In this document: positions 1-6,182 of the stretch, in pieces | Layout: each line of letters starts with the position of its first letter | Numbering within the stretch: position 1 is the stretch's first letter | NCBI GenBank assembly: GCA_003456055.1 | Contig: DMPG01000223.1 | Location: 1 to 6,536, forward strand | Length of the DNA: 6,536 bases | Reading direction: 5' to 3' | Source of the DNA: Bacteroidota bacterium | Lineage (GTDB): Bacteria > Bacteroidota > Ignavibacteria > UBA10030 > UBA8401 | The notes under the pieces: generated by a model | What the model saw: only the letters and a program-made list of their open reading frames with translations | Told to the model about the DNA's origin: nothing | The model's database searches: none | Made by a program: the position numbers and the translations under genes

Positions 1-1
1 A

Positions 2-247
2 CAAAATTATCCAAATCCGTTCAATCCGACAACAAAGATCTCATTCTCCTTGAAACATTCAGGATTGAGCACACTAAAAGTGTATGATTTGCTTGGGAGA
101 GAAATTGCATCATTGGTGAATGAATATCTCACAGCGGGGAATTATACAATAGAGTGGAGCGGATCAAATCTTTCAAGCGGTGTATATTTCTATCAAATTC
201 GATCCGGTGATTTTGTTGCAACAAAAAAAATGATATTACAGAAATAA
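2..247 (+). CDS. C-terminal end of a T9SS-secreted protein (type A sorting domain), 5' truncated
   Basis: Only the last 81 codons are inside the window; the reading frame is open to the left edge, so the N-terminal part and the true function are unseen. The visible part begins QNYPNPFNPTTKISFSL and continues through a KVYDLLGREI strand, a GVYFYQI strand and a KKMILQK ending. This is the layout of the type IX secretion C-terminal sorting domain (T9SS type A), a small beta-sandwich that targets cargo through the outer membrane and is usually cleaved there. It aligns without gaps to the last 81 residues of the FG-GAP-like protein at 3997-6003, with 39 identical positions by my count. A TTG codon at position 50 could be mistaken for a start, but the sorting motif lies upstream of it in the same frame, so it is internal. 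The gene ends in TAA and is followed by a clear hairpin terminator. The domain call is secure; the passenger protein is unknown. Confidence 0.9.
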   Translation, partial: QNYPNPFNPTTKISFSLKHSGLSTLKVYDLLGREIASLVNEYLTAGNYTIEWSGSNLSSGVYFYQIRSGDFVATKKMILQK

Positions 248-263
248 CTATTGAGTATTTTTC

Positions 264-303
264 AAACAAGGGATGAACGTAACCAAGGTTCATCCCTTGT
301 TTT
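264..303 (+). terminator. Rho-independent terminator after the left-edge T9SS cargo gene
   Basis: A perfect 15-bp inverted repeat: AAACAAGGGATGAAC at 264-278 pairs with GTTCATCCCTTGTTT at 288-302 around a 9-base loop. The right arm runs into a short T-run (TTGTTTTG), which suits termination of the plus-strand gene ending at 247, 16 bases upstream. The U-tract is short, so termination may be moderate. The opposite strand has A-rich rather than T-rich sequence after the stem, so this is probably a one-way terminator. It also marks the boundary before the gene set starting at 396. Confidence 0.82.
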
Positions 304-395
304 GCTCTAGACTGTTCACCTTTTATTTTCGTATTCATTGTATTGCATCTCCAATTCTCATTCGCTATTTTCACAAGTACACAATGTGAATATCG

Positions 396-932
396 ATGCT
401 CTCTCGTACTGAAATACGCCATATCTTCAATACTTCAAAGAACTTCAACGAATTGTTTGATGCATTCAATGCAGCGATACATCAAGGGATTGATGATGTT
501 GAGATCTATCGTATTCTTTTCTGGAATGATTCATTAGGGAACGATGAACTGATATTATTTGGTGAAAAACTTGCAAAAGAATACCGCCATATTGCGTACG
601 ACGTATATATGTGGCTGGCAAATATTTTTGAAGTCCTGTATGGAAAAAAAGATAATTACGAATTAGCGTTGATCTATTTTCAAAAAGCCGCAGCCATTAA
701 GCCTGAGCAAACCGATCCGTACCTCGATGCTTGTGATTGCTATAACCCAGATATCGATATTCCGCCGGCAAAATTATTGATAGAATTCTTGAAAATCGGT
801 CTTGAACTTGTCAATAGTAAAAAGAGTATCGCACTTCGTTTGGCTGTTTTATATCAAGCTATCGGTGAGAATGATCTTGCAGAATATTATCGCGTAAAAT
901 TCGACGAAGCAGGGGAAAGCCCCCTCAAATGA
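396..932 (+). CDS. Small TPR-like helical repeat protein, unknown function
   Basis: I do not recognise a named family for this 178-residue protein. It has no signal peptide or membrane segment, so it is probably cytoplasmic. The sequence looks all-helical. A tetratricopeptide-like unit is visible around residues 68-120, where two helices are joined by YELALIYFQKAAAIKPE, with the A/L/Y/A spacing and the proline after helix B that TPR motifs show. A second, weaker unit near residues 144-175 contains LRLAVLYQAIGENDLAEYY. TPRs usually bind protein partners; none can be named here. The start is fixed by an in-frame TGA at 387-389, only two codons upstream of the ATG, and there is no recognisable Shine-Dalgarno sequence. 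It is the first gene of a three-gene run; its stop overlaps the start of the transporter gene by ATGA at 929-932. The coding call is strong, the TPR call moderate. Confidence 0.82.
   Translation: MLSRTEIRHIFNTSKNFNELFDAFNAAIHQGIDDVEIYRILFWNDSLGNDELILFGEKLAKEYRHIAYDVYMWLANIFEVLYGKKDNYELALIYFQKAAAIKPEQTDPYLDACDCYNPDIDIPPAKLLIEFLKIGLELVNSKKSIALRLAVLYQAIGENDLAEYYRVKFDEAGESPLK
911..925 (+). promoter_or_regulatory. Small GC hairpin covering the ribosome-binding region of the EamA transporter gene
   Basis: AGGGG at 911-915 pairs with CCCCT at 921-925 around a 5-base loop, and ends 3 bases before the ATG at 929. AGGGG is the only Shine-Dalgarno-like sequence nearby but lies about 13 bases from the start. 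The stem sits inside the last codons of the preceding TPR-like gene, so ribosomes finishing that gene would melt it. This geometry is compatible with translational coupling; that role is inferred, and a 5-bp stem could be chance. Confidence 0.35.
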
Positions 933-1831
933 AACACCTCAAAGGGTACATTGCTATTTCACTCGCCGCAGTGTTATGGGGTGTAGCCGCATCAGTCGCA
1001 AAATCTTTTTTCAATAAAGCATACGAACCGCTTATTTTGGTACAAATGCGAGTGACATTGTCATTCGCCGTTCTTTTTCTTTACTTCCTTTCGACAAACA
1101 GATCACTGCTGAAGTTTTCCGTCAAAGATATTCCACATTTTCTTGTTGTTGGAATTCTGGGTGTTGCTGGCTCAAACTATTTTTATTACGCCGCGATCAA
1201 AGAAACAAATGTGTCGACCTCCATTCTTGTTCAATATACCGCTCCGATCATGGTGATGATCTATACAGTATTATTTCAAAAAGAAAAACTGACCTTTGCT
1301 AAATTGTCTGCACTCGTACTATCGCTTAGCGGAATATTTCTGGCGATTGGAGCTTATAATCCCGAAATTATTCAAGGAAATGCACTCGGAATCATTTATG
1401 CTTTAATTGCTGCCATTTCATTTTCCATTTTTAACATCAGTGGAAAATCATTGACAGAGAAATATTCTATCTGGACTGGACTGATCTATTTATTGGGATC
1501 AGCAACACTTTTCTGGGGTTTCATCAATACACCAATGGATATTCTCAACGCAAATTATACATTTGACGATTGGAAAGTGTTCAGTGTGATTGCGCTCATT
1601 TCAATTTTAATTCCATATTCATTGTATTATTATGGACTTCACCACATTCAATCCAGTAAGGCGATCATCATCAGCACACTGGAACCAGTTGTAGCGATCA
1701 TTACAGAATGGCTGTTTCTTAATGGAAGAATGGGTATCGTTCAAGTGATCGGTGCTCTGTTCGTCATTACTGCAATTGTGATGTTACAGCGTGACTCAAA
1801 AAATAATGAACCAATTTTAGTGCAGGAATGA
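929..1831 (+). CDS. EamA/DMT-superfamily permease (drug/metabolite transporter)
   Basis: A 300-residue inner-membrane protein with about ten hydrophobic helices (roughly 7-27, 34-54, 69-89, 97-117, 125-141, 152-172, 181-200, 215-233, 244-263, 268-287). This is the usual length and topology of the EamA (formerly DUF6) branch of the drug/metabolite transporter superfamily. It has the two-fold internal repeat of that family. The first half ends with YTAPIMVMIYTVLFQKEKL (103-121), the second with the matching LEPVVAIITEWLFLNGRM (251-268), where the conserved Glu-Pro and the hydrophobic stretch before a short basic or polar turn can be seen. An N-terminal LAAVLWGVAASVAK motif is also typical. Members export or import small metabolites such as amino acids or purines; the substrate cannot be read from sequence. 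The start overlaps the preceding stop by ATGA, and its own stop overlaps the TrmH-like gene in the same way. Confidence 0.93.
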   Translation: MKHLKGYIAISLAAVLWGVAASVAKSFFNKAYEPLILVQMRVTLSFAVLFLYFLSTNRSLLKFSVKDIPHFLVVGILGVAGSNYFYYAAIKETNVSTSILVQYTAPIMVMIYTVLFQKEKLTFAKLSALVLSLSGIFLAIGAYNPEIIQGNALGIIYALIAAISFSIFNISGKSLTEKYSIWTGLIYLLGSATLFWGFINTPMDILNANYTFDDWKVFSVIALISILIPYSLYYYGLHHIQSSKAIIISTLEPVVAIITEWLFLNGRMGIVQVIGALFVITAIVMLQRDSKNNEPILVQE

Positions 1832-2409
1832 GACTTGAACGAAGAAAAAATAAGGTGTTCAAAGTACTTGAGCAGCGGCAGCCTGACCTTACCGTCGTGA
1901 TGGAAAATATTCACGATCCGCATAACGTAAGTGCAATGCTTCGTTCATCGGATGCGGTAGGGATTCATGAAGTGAATCTTGTTTATACGACGACAAAATA
2001 TCCGAAGATCGGGAGCAAAAGTTCTTCAAGTGCTAACAAATGGATCGGAAGAAGGAAATTCTCGTCGATACCGGAATGTTATCAACAATTGCGAAAAGAT
2101 GGATTTCAAATCCTTGCAACACGATTAGATGAGAATGCAAAACTATTGTATAGTTTTGATCTTACGAAACCGACTGCATTTGTCTTTGGAAATGAACATG
2201 GAGGAGTTACAGATGAAGCGGCAAATCTCGCTGATGCTACAGTATATATTCCGATGATGGGGATGATCCAAAGTTTAAATGTCTCTGTAGCGTGTGCGGT
2301 AACGATCTATGAAGCATTACGGCAACGAATCGGAAAAGGATTTTATTCTAATCCTAGATTCGAACAACAGGTATTGGAAAAATTGAAAGAAGAGTGGCTG
2401 AGAAAGTAA
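1828..2409 (+). CDS. trmH: TrmH-like SpoU-family tRNA (guanosine-2'-O-)-methyltransferase
   Basis: This 193-residue protein matches the SPOUT class of SAM-dependent RNA 2'-O-ribose methyltransferases. All three SpoU motifs are present. Motif 1 is NIHDPHNVSAMLRSSDAVG (27-45), with the conserved Asn33 and the catalytic-type Arg39. Motif 2 is FGNEHGG (120-126). Motif 3 is IPMMGMIQSLNVSVA (141-155), which forms the trefoil-knot SAM site with its Ser-Leu-Asn core. The RQPDLTVVME segment at 17-26 and the HNVSA and QSLNVSVA blocks closely resemble bacterial TrmH, which makes Gm18 in the D-loop of tRNAs, so TrmH is preferred over rRNA enzymes such as RlmB. It is shorter than E. coli TrmH (229 residues), mainly at the C-terminus, where only a short charged helix follows. 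Exact tRNA specificity is inferred. The ATG overlaps the transporter stop, with GGA directly before it; the gene ends 45 bases from a convergent gene. Confidence 0.9.
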   Translation: MRLERRKNKVFKVLEQRQPDLTVVMENIHDPHNVSAMLRSSDAVGIHEVNLVYTTTKYPKIGSKSSSSANKWIGRRKFSSIPECYQQLRKDGFQILATRLDENAKLLYSFDLTKPTAFVFGNEHGGVTDEAANLADATVYIPMMGMIQSLNVSVACAVTIYEALRQRIGKGFYSNPRFEQQVLEKLKEEWLRK

Positions 2410-2454
2410 AACTTTGAACAGATTGTATGACAAAAACCTTAAATCTTTGCAAGG

Positions 2455-2961
2455 CTATCTGCGATTTGCGAAAAGATACGTTTGAACAATTACCGCTAAA
2501 AATATCAACAATGGCCAGCCGACAACGATCCACATCCATCCAATAGACGTAGCAACAATCAATAAGGGAAAAGAGAGCAAGAAGGAAAGTCCATCAATTC
2601 TCTTTACTACTGAGATCGTATTGATCGTCAGGAATAATGAAATTGCAAGGATGAACCCAGGTATTGAAATTTTTAAGTGTAATCCAAAAACAAGAATATA
2701 AACTACGACAATCAATAGTAATGATAGTCGGCTTTTATGCAAACCATCGTGAAAGATTGATTTATAGTTCCGCCAATACGGCATTCCTTCTTCGCCGACC
2801 ATACAACGCATAACAAGCGCGGACAAAAAACCATTGATCATTACGATTCCGATTCCGAATGGAATGAGCAAAAAATAGAATCCCCCGATAAGGATCTTGT
2901 TGAACCATTCGTTATCTGAAAATATCACTGAAAAAGCGTTCGAGAGTTTTTCCATCATCAC
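2455..2961 (-). CDS. Small multi-pass membrane protein resembling DUF4013
   Basis: A roughly 166-168-residue protein with several strongly hydrophobic segments (about 22-50, 78-97, 98-117, 124-146 and 147-166) and no enzyme motif. The N-terminal NEWFNKILIGG (17-27), the following membrane segment, and then GMPYWRNYKSIFHDGL (59-74) resemble the arrangement of DUF4013 membrane proteins: a W-x-K-K-I-L-I-G-G opening, then a cytoplasmic LPxW plus F-x-D-G-L segment. Function is unknown for that family. Three start codons lie in a row (GTG at 2961, ATG at 2958, ATG at 2955) with no clear Shine-Dalgarno site, so the true start could be any of these; 2958 or 2955 seems likeliest. It lies 28 bases downstream of the beta-lactamase-fold gene on the same strand and is probably in its transcript. 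The family assignment is from memory of the motif and is moderate. Confidence 0.72.
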   Translation of the reverse strand: MMMEKLSNAFSVIFSDNEWFNKILIGGFYFLLIPFGIGIVMINGFLSALVMRCMVGEEGMPYWRNYKSIFHDGLHKSRLSLLLIVVVYILVFGLHLKISIPGFILAISLFLTINTISVVKRIDGLSFLLSFPLLIVATSIGWMWIVVGWPLLIFLAVIVQTYLFANRR

Positions 2962-2989
2962 ATTAAAAGTTTAGGCTTTGAAAGTACTA

Positions 2990-3871
2990 CTATTTCGGGA
3001 TTCTTCTGCCGTATTGATTTGAATTTGCTTTTCGCTCAAAATAATTAAATGCTTCATGTGAAACATCCGTGATTATTTTCGATCCATCTTCGTTGTGCAC
3101 CAACATTTTTGTCATTACACAAATACTATACGGATTATTCTCGAGGTAGATGATACCGACATCGGTTCGTACACCTTCAACATCACCACCTTTGTTTGCA
3201 ATAGATACATCAGGTGCAATACCCGATTTGAGTGCTCCATCTTTATCTAATTTCATAATCGAAAGCATATCATCGCTTGCTTGTTTATTCACCAAAGTCC
3301 CATTGTACATTTTATCAAGAATTACCAAGACATCTTTCGGCGTGCTAATATTTTCTCTTCCTTCTTTGGCTGCCTGAATATCCATCATAACGCGTTGAAG
3401 TTTCGTTTTTGTCGCACCGTTCTTTTGCAGTGATTCATTGACATTTTTCATCCCAACCAAATCGATGAGCAAATTCGTTGCAGAATTGTCGCTCAATACG
3501 ATCATCAACACACAATAATCGCGAATTGAAAGGGAGACCGATTTTTCGCCAAGCGAGGAAAGGATTCCACTTCCGCCGACTCTTGCCGTAATTGGCAATT
3601 GTTTTATGTCAGTGATGTTGAACTTTTTTTCGGCAGCTTGTTTATACACTTCCGACAAAATATGAATTTTTATTGAACTTGCCTGAGGAAAAATTTCATC
3701 TTCGTTGAAAAGGATTTGTTCGCCGGATCGCAAATCTTTAATTGCAACACCGACAACAGCATCTGCTTGTTCAACAATCTGCTTGATCTTGGCTGTCAAT
3801 TTTTCTTTCAGTCGATCGGATTGCGAGAATGAGAATTGGATTGTGATGATGAAAAGTAAAAGTTTAATCAT
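2990..3871 (-). CDS. Exported class A beta-lactamase-fold serine hydrolase (Beta-lactamase2-type), altered motifs
   Basis: A 293-residue protein with a signal peptide (hydrophobic residues 3-16, likely cleavage before Gln17), so it acts in the periplasm or outside. The class A beta-lactamase/penicillin-binding fold is shown by the SxxK nucleophile motif S65-S-I-K68, preceded by FPQA, by SDN at 127-129 in LSDNSATNLL, and by the third-motif region ANKGGDVEGVRTDVG (225-239). Two features differ from true class A beta-lactamases. The third motif reads KGG (227-229) instead of KTG. The omega-loop segment RVMMDIQAAKEGREN (160-174) places Met where the deacylating Glu166 belongs. The MMD...GREN form is what I recall for the Beta-lactamase2 family of poorly characterised proteins, so antibiotic resistance should not be assumed; peptidoglycan-related or penicillin-binding activity is possible. 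The ATG at 3871 has GGAG five bases upstream, a good ribosome-binding site. It is followed after 28 bases by the DUF4013-like gene. Confidence 0.88.
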   Translation of the reverse strand: MIKLLLFIITIQFSFSQSDRLKEKLTAKIKQIVEQADAVVGVAIKDLRSGEQILFNEDEIFPQASSIKIHILSEVYKQAAEKKFNITDIKQLPITARVGGSGILSSLGEKSVSLSIRDYCVLMIVLSDNSATNLLIDLVGMKNVNESLQKNGATKTKLQRVMMDIQAAKEGRENISTPKDVLVILDKMYNGTLVNKQASDDMLSIMKLDKDGALKSGIAPDVSIANKGGDVEGVRTDVGIIYLENNPYSICVMTKMLVHNEDGSKIITDVSHEAFNYFERKANSNQYGRRIPK

Positions 3872-3929
3872 TCCGACTCCATTTTTAATATGTGAATACT
3901 AAGAAAAGAGTAGTGCAAAAGCAAGGAGA

Positions 3930-3962
3930 GTAAATAATTAAGCCGTCAAGAATGACGGCTTA
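3930..3962 (-). terminator. Hairpin terminator after the FG-GAP/T9SS protein gene
   Basis: A perfect 10-bp inverted repeat, TAAGCCGTCA at 3939-3948 and TGACGGCTTA at 3953-3962, encloses a 4-base loop. Read on the minus strand, the stem is followed by the T-rich TTAATTATTT (T-run interrupted by A), and it lies 35 bases beyond the stop of the gene at 3997-6003. It therefore most likely ends that transcript and separates it from the beta-lactamase-fold gene starting at 3871, which would need its own promoter in the roughly 60 bases between. Confidence 0.78.
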
Positions 3963-3996
3963 TATTCTAACACAAATACAAGACTTCAACGAGAAA

Positions 3997-6003
3997 TTAT
4001 TTTAACAACACCATTTTCCGAGTCTGGATCGAAGAACCATTCTGAAGTCGGTAAAAATATAACCCGCTCGGTAGATGCGCCGCATTCCATTGTATAGAAT
4101 GATTTCCGCGATTCATTTCATTATTAATGAGCGTTACAATCTCTTTCCCTATTGCGTCATAGATTTTTAAAGAAGCAAATCCGGTTTGTTCAATGGAGAA
4201 TCGGATTGTCGTAACAGGATTGAATGGATTTGGATAATTTTGTTCCAAAGAAAAACATGCTGGCGTCCACAACTCCGTTTTTTCTGCAGAAGTCGTCAAC
4301 ATATTTTTGTAGAAAGAAAAATTGCCGCTGTATTCACCGATAACGAGATCTTTCCTTCCGTCGCCGTCAAGATCGGCAAAGGAAGGAGTTGAACTTTGAG
4401 GAACTTTAACATCGGGAAAAATATCGTCGTTCTTCTGCCATACCGGAAAACTTGGAGTTCCAGTATTTTCATAAGCAATAAGACTTCCACTGATTTTGCC
4501 AAAGACAAGATCGTATTCTCCGTCACTATCGATATCAACAAAGCAGGGATAACAATAATTTGGGACAGAGACTCCATTTATAAATGAGTTATCTACCACA
4601 AAGACATTGGAGCCGGTGTTTCTGTAGAATTTTATTGAATCTGCATCTTCACCACATATTATTAGATCAAGATGCCCATCGTTATTTAAATCTGCAAATG
4701 ATGGGGCACTTTGCCAACCGACATCGATTCCAGAAAAGATGGAGGTGTTTTGTGTGAATGTTCCACTGTTATTGATGTAACAATAGATCTTGCCATCTAA
4801 CGCTCCTGAAACAATATCATAGTCACCATCGTTGTCCAAATCGACGAATCTTGGGGAGCTGTATGATCCGGCATCAAGTGAAGTAAACGTGGCTGTTGTT
4901 TTTTTGAAATCAGGATTGATCGACGATCCATCATTTCTAAAATACTGAAATTTTCCGAGTTGCTCGCCACTGATAAGATCCATGTCACCATCGTTATCAA
5001 AATCTGCCAACGATGTAGTCGATGCGCCGCCTTCAATTCTGATCATCTGGAAGTATGCAGTATTTCTTGTTAACGCCGGTGTTGTAACACTACCCGTGTT
5101 TTGATAATAGAACATCGAACCATCGTCGGTACCATAGATAAGATCATTGTCTCCGTCATCATCAAGATCACAGAGTACAGGATTTTTCCAATATCGTACG
5201 GTTTCCAAAGAAGAAACGAGAGTTGGTGTTGCTGTCCAAATCGGTATCTGCGTGGTTCCTGTGTTTTTATAAAAAAGCATTGTTTGGAGATCACGTCCCA
5301 TCATCAAGTCGAGATCGTCATCGCTGTCCATATCCTTAAAAAAGGGATACGCATTTAATCCGACATCAGGAATTCCGGTGACGAGCGAATTATCCGCAAC
5401 AAAATTTGGAACGGAAGCAGTTCCATTGTTTCTGAATGAGATTGTGATCCCAGGCGTAACGTCGCCATAATATGATTCACCGATTCCGATAACCAAGTCT
5501 TTATCGCCATCACCATCAAGATCAGCAAATGCCGGCTTCGCATCAGTTCCAATCATCGTGTTCACAGTTTTCATCAACGCTGTATCTTGCTTCCAGAGCG
5601 GGTGAAGAGAATCACCAATGTTCCAATACAATAATACTCCGTTGAAGCCCCCGATTACAAGGTCAACATCATGGTCATTATCAAGATCGGTCAATGCGGG
5701 ATAATCGGCATTTGTGAATTGATAACCATTTGCGTAGATCGATGCCAGCAGATTTGTATCACGACGGAACACGGGAGACTGCGCATTTCCTTGATTACGA
5801 AAGAATGCGATCCGCTCATCACTCAATGTTCCGACGAACAGATCAAGATCTCCGTCTCCATCCATATCGCAAAAATCGGGAGCGGAAAAACTCTGTACTG
5901 TTACACCGAACGGGCTGAACACCGAATCGATCTTCAGCCAATTTTGTGCTTGAACAATTGTTGTGAAAATAGAAAAAATGATAAATGTATAGAAAAATTT
6001 CAT
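3997..6003 (-). CDS. Secreted FG-GAP/VCBS-like repeat protein with T9SS type A sorting domain
   Basis: A 668-residue exported protein in three parts. Residues 1-19 are a Sec signal peptide (MKFFYT..., likely cleaved after VQA before Gln20). Residues about 38-567 are ten repeats of roughly 55 residues, each with a calcium-loop core of the DxDxDGDxDLxxG type followed by a strand such as FYKNTGT...PIW. Residues 588-668 (QNYPNPFNP... to RKMVLLK) are the type IX secretion sorting domain, which directs the protein across the outer membrane for release or surface attachment. FG-GAP/VCBS repeats fold as beta-propeller blades and often serve adhesion or ligand binding; no catalytic domain is present, so a structural or binding role at the cell surface is inferred. 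The start at 6003 opens directly into the signal peptide, with AAAGGGA about 9 bases upstream as a weak ribosome site. It appears to be a single-gene unit with its own terminator. Confidence 0.93.
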   Translation of the reverse strand: MKFFYTFIIFSIFTTIVQAQNWLKIDSVFSPFGVTVQSFSAPDFCDMDGDGDLDLFVGTLSDERIAFFRNQGNAQSPVFRRDTNLLASIYANGYQFTNADYPALTDLDNDHDVDLVIGGFNGVLLYWNIGDSLHPLWKQDTALMKTVNTMIGTDAKPAFADLDGDGDKDLVIGIGESYYGDVTPGITISFRNNGTASVPNFVADNSLVTGIPDVGLNAYPFFKDMDSDDDLDLMMGRDLQTMLFYKNTGTTQIPIWTATPTLVSSLETVRYWKNPVLCDLDDDGDNDLIYGTDDGSMFYYQNTGSVTTPALTRNTAYFQMIRIEGGASTTSLADFDNDGDMDLISGEQLGKFQYFRNDGSSINPDFKKTTATFTSLDAGSYSSPRFVDLDNDGDYDIVSGALDGKIYCYINNSGTFTQNTSIFSGIDVGWQSAPSFADLNNDGHLDLIICGEDADSIKFYRNTGSNVFVVDNSFINGVSVPNYCYPCFVDIDSDGEYDLVFGKISGSLIAYENTGTPSFPVWQKNDDIFPDVKVPQSSTPSFADLDGDGRKDLVIGEYSGNFSFYKNMLTTSAEKTELWTPACFSLEQNYPNPFNPVTTIRFSIEQTGFASLKIYDAIGKEIVTLINNEMNRGNHSIQWNAAHLPSGLYFYRLQNGSSIQTRKMVLLK
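4336..5868 (-). repeat. Ten tandem calcium-loop (FG-GAP/VCBS-like) protein repeats
   Basis: Within the secreted protein, calcium-loop cores begin at residues 46, 106, 161, 224, 279, 334, 388, 438, 490 and 544, a spacing of 50-63 residues. Examples are DMDGDGDLDLFVG, DLDGDGDKDLVIG, DFDNDGDMDLISG and DLDGDGRKDLVIG. Most keep Asp at positions 1, 3, 5 and 9 of the loop. The eighth (DLNNDGHLDLIICG) is the most divergent, with Asn replacing Asp at position 3 and one extra residue. The units are diverged at DNA level, so this is old duplication rather than a recent expansion. Confidence 0.9.
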
Positions 6004-6182
6004 ATTTATTATCCCTTTGTGCTTTTGTAATTCTGAAGATGAAGAAGTACTGTATAATCCATACTTAAACTTGAAAAAGATTGGAAGAAAAGCAAGAAAC
6101 AGTTAATTCAAATTACATGAATAAAGTTCATTCTCGTTCCATTGCGATTCATAGACAATTTGGCTATTTTCCATAACGGACG
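6004..6182. promoter_or_regulatory. Divergent intergenic region between the FG-GAP protein gene and the recombinase gene
   Basis: These 179 bases separate two genes read in opposite directions, so they should hold promoters for both. For the plus strand, TTGCGA (6142-6147) and TATTTT (6165-6170) are spaced by 17 bases and each match 4 of 6 consensus positions; this would give a very short leader before the ATG at 6183. For the minus strand I see no convincing promoter boxes. No coding frame, tRNA or strong hairpin was seen. The placement is inferred from gene orientation; the individual boxes are weak. Confidence 0.35.

Noticed and set aside
248..395. Search for a promoter for the gene set starting at 396.
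   Set aside because: A promoter is expected here, but no -35/-10 pair or Bacteroidota-type -33/-7 pair stood out beyond what AT-rich sequence gives by chance, so no site is reported.
129..422. 97-codon open frame on the minus strand across the left-edge gene end and the terminator.
   Set aside because: It runs antisense through the T9SS domain and the 15-bp terminator hairpin, and its product has no recognisable domain or plausible composition; treated as a shadow frame.
2410..2454. Possible bidirectional terminator between the convergent trmH-like and DUF4013-like genes (CCTT...AAGG).
   Set aside because: Only a 4-bp stem with a 10-base loop and no T-run; not enough to call a terminator.
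2990..3871. Calling the beta-lactamase-fold gene an antibiotic resistance gene.
   Set aside because: The Glu166 position and KTG motif are altered and there is no resistance-type mobile context, so only the fold and general class are reported.
3868..3882. Four-codon reading frame ATG GAG TCG GAA TGA on the minus strand, whose stop overlaps the start of the beta-lactamase-fold gene.
   Set aside because: It is explained by a GGAG ribosome-binding site that happens to follow AT; too short to separate from chance without conservation data.
5671..6030. 119-codon plus-strand frame opposite the start of the FG-GAP protein gene.
   Set aside because: It lies almost entirely antisense to a well-supported coding region with signal peptide and repeats; the protein is rich in Cys and Ile with no domain, as expected of the complement of repeated Asp/Gly codons.
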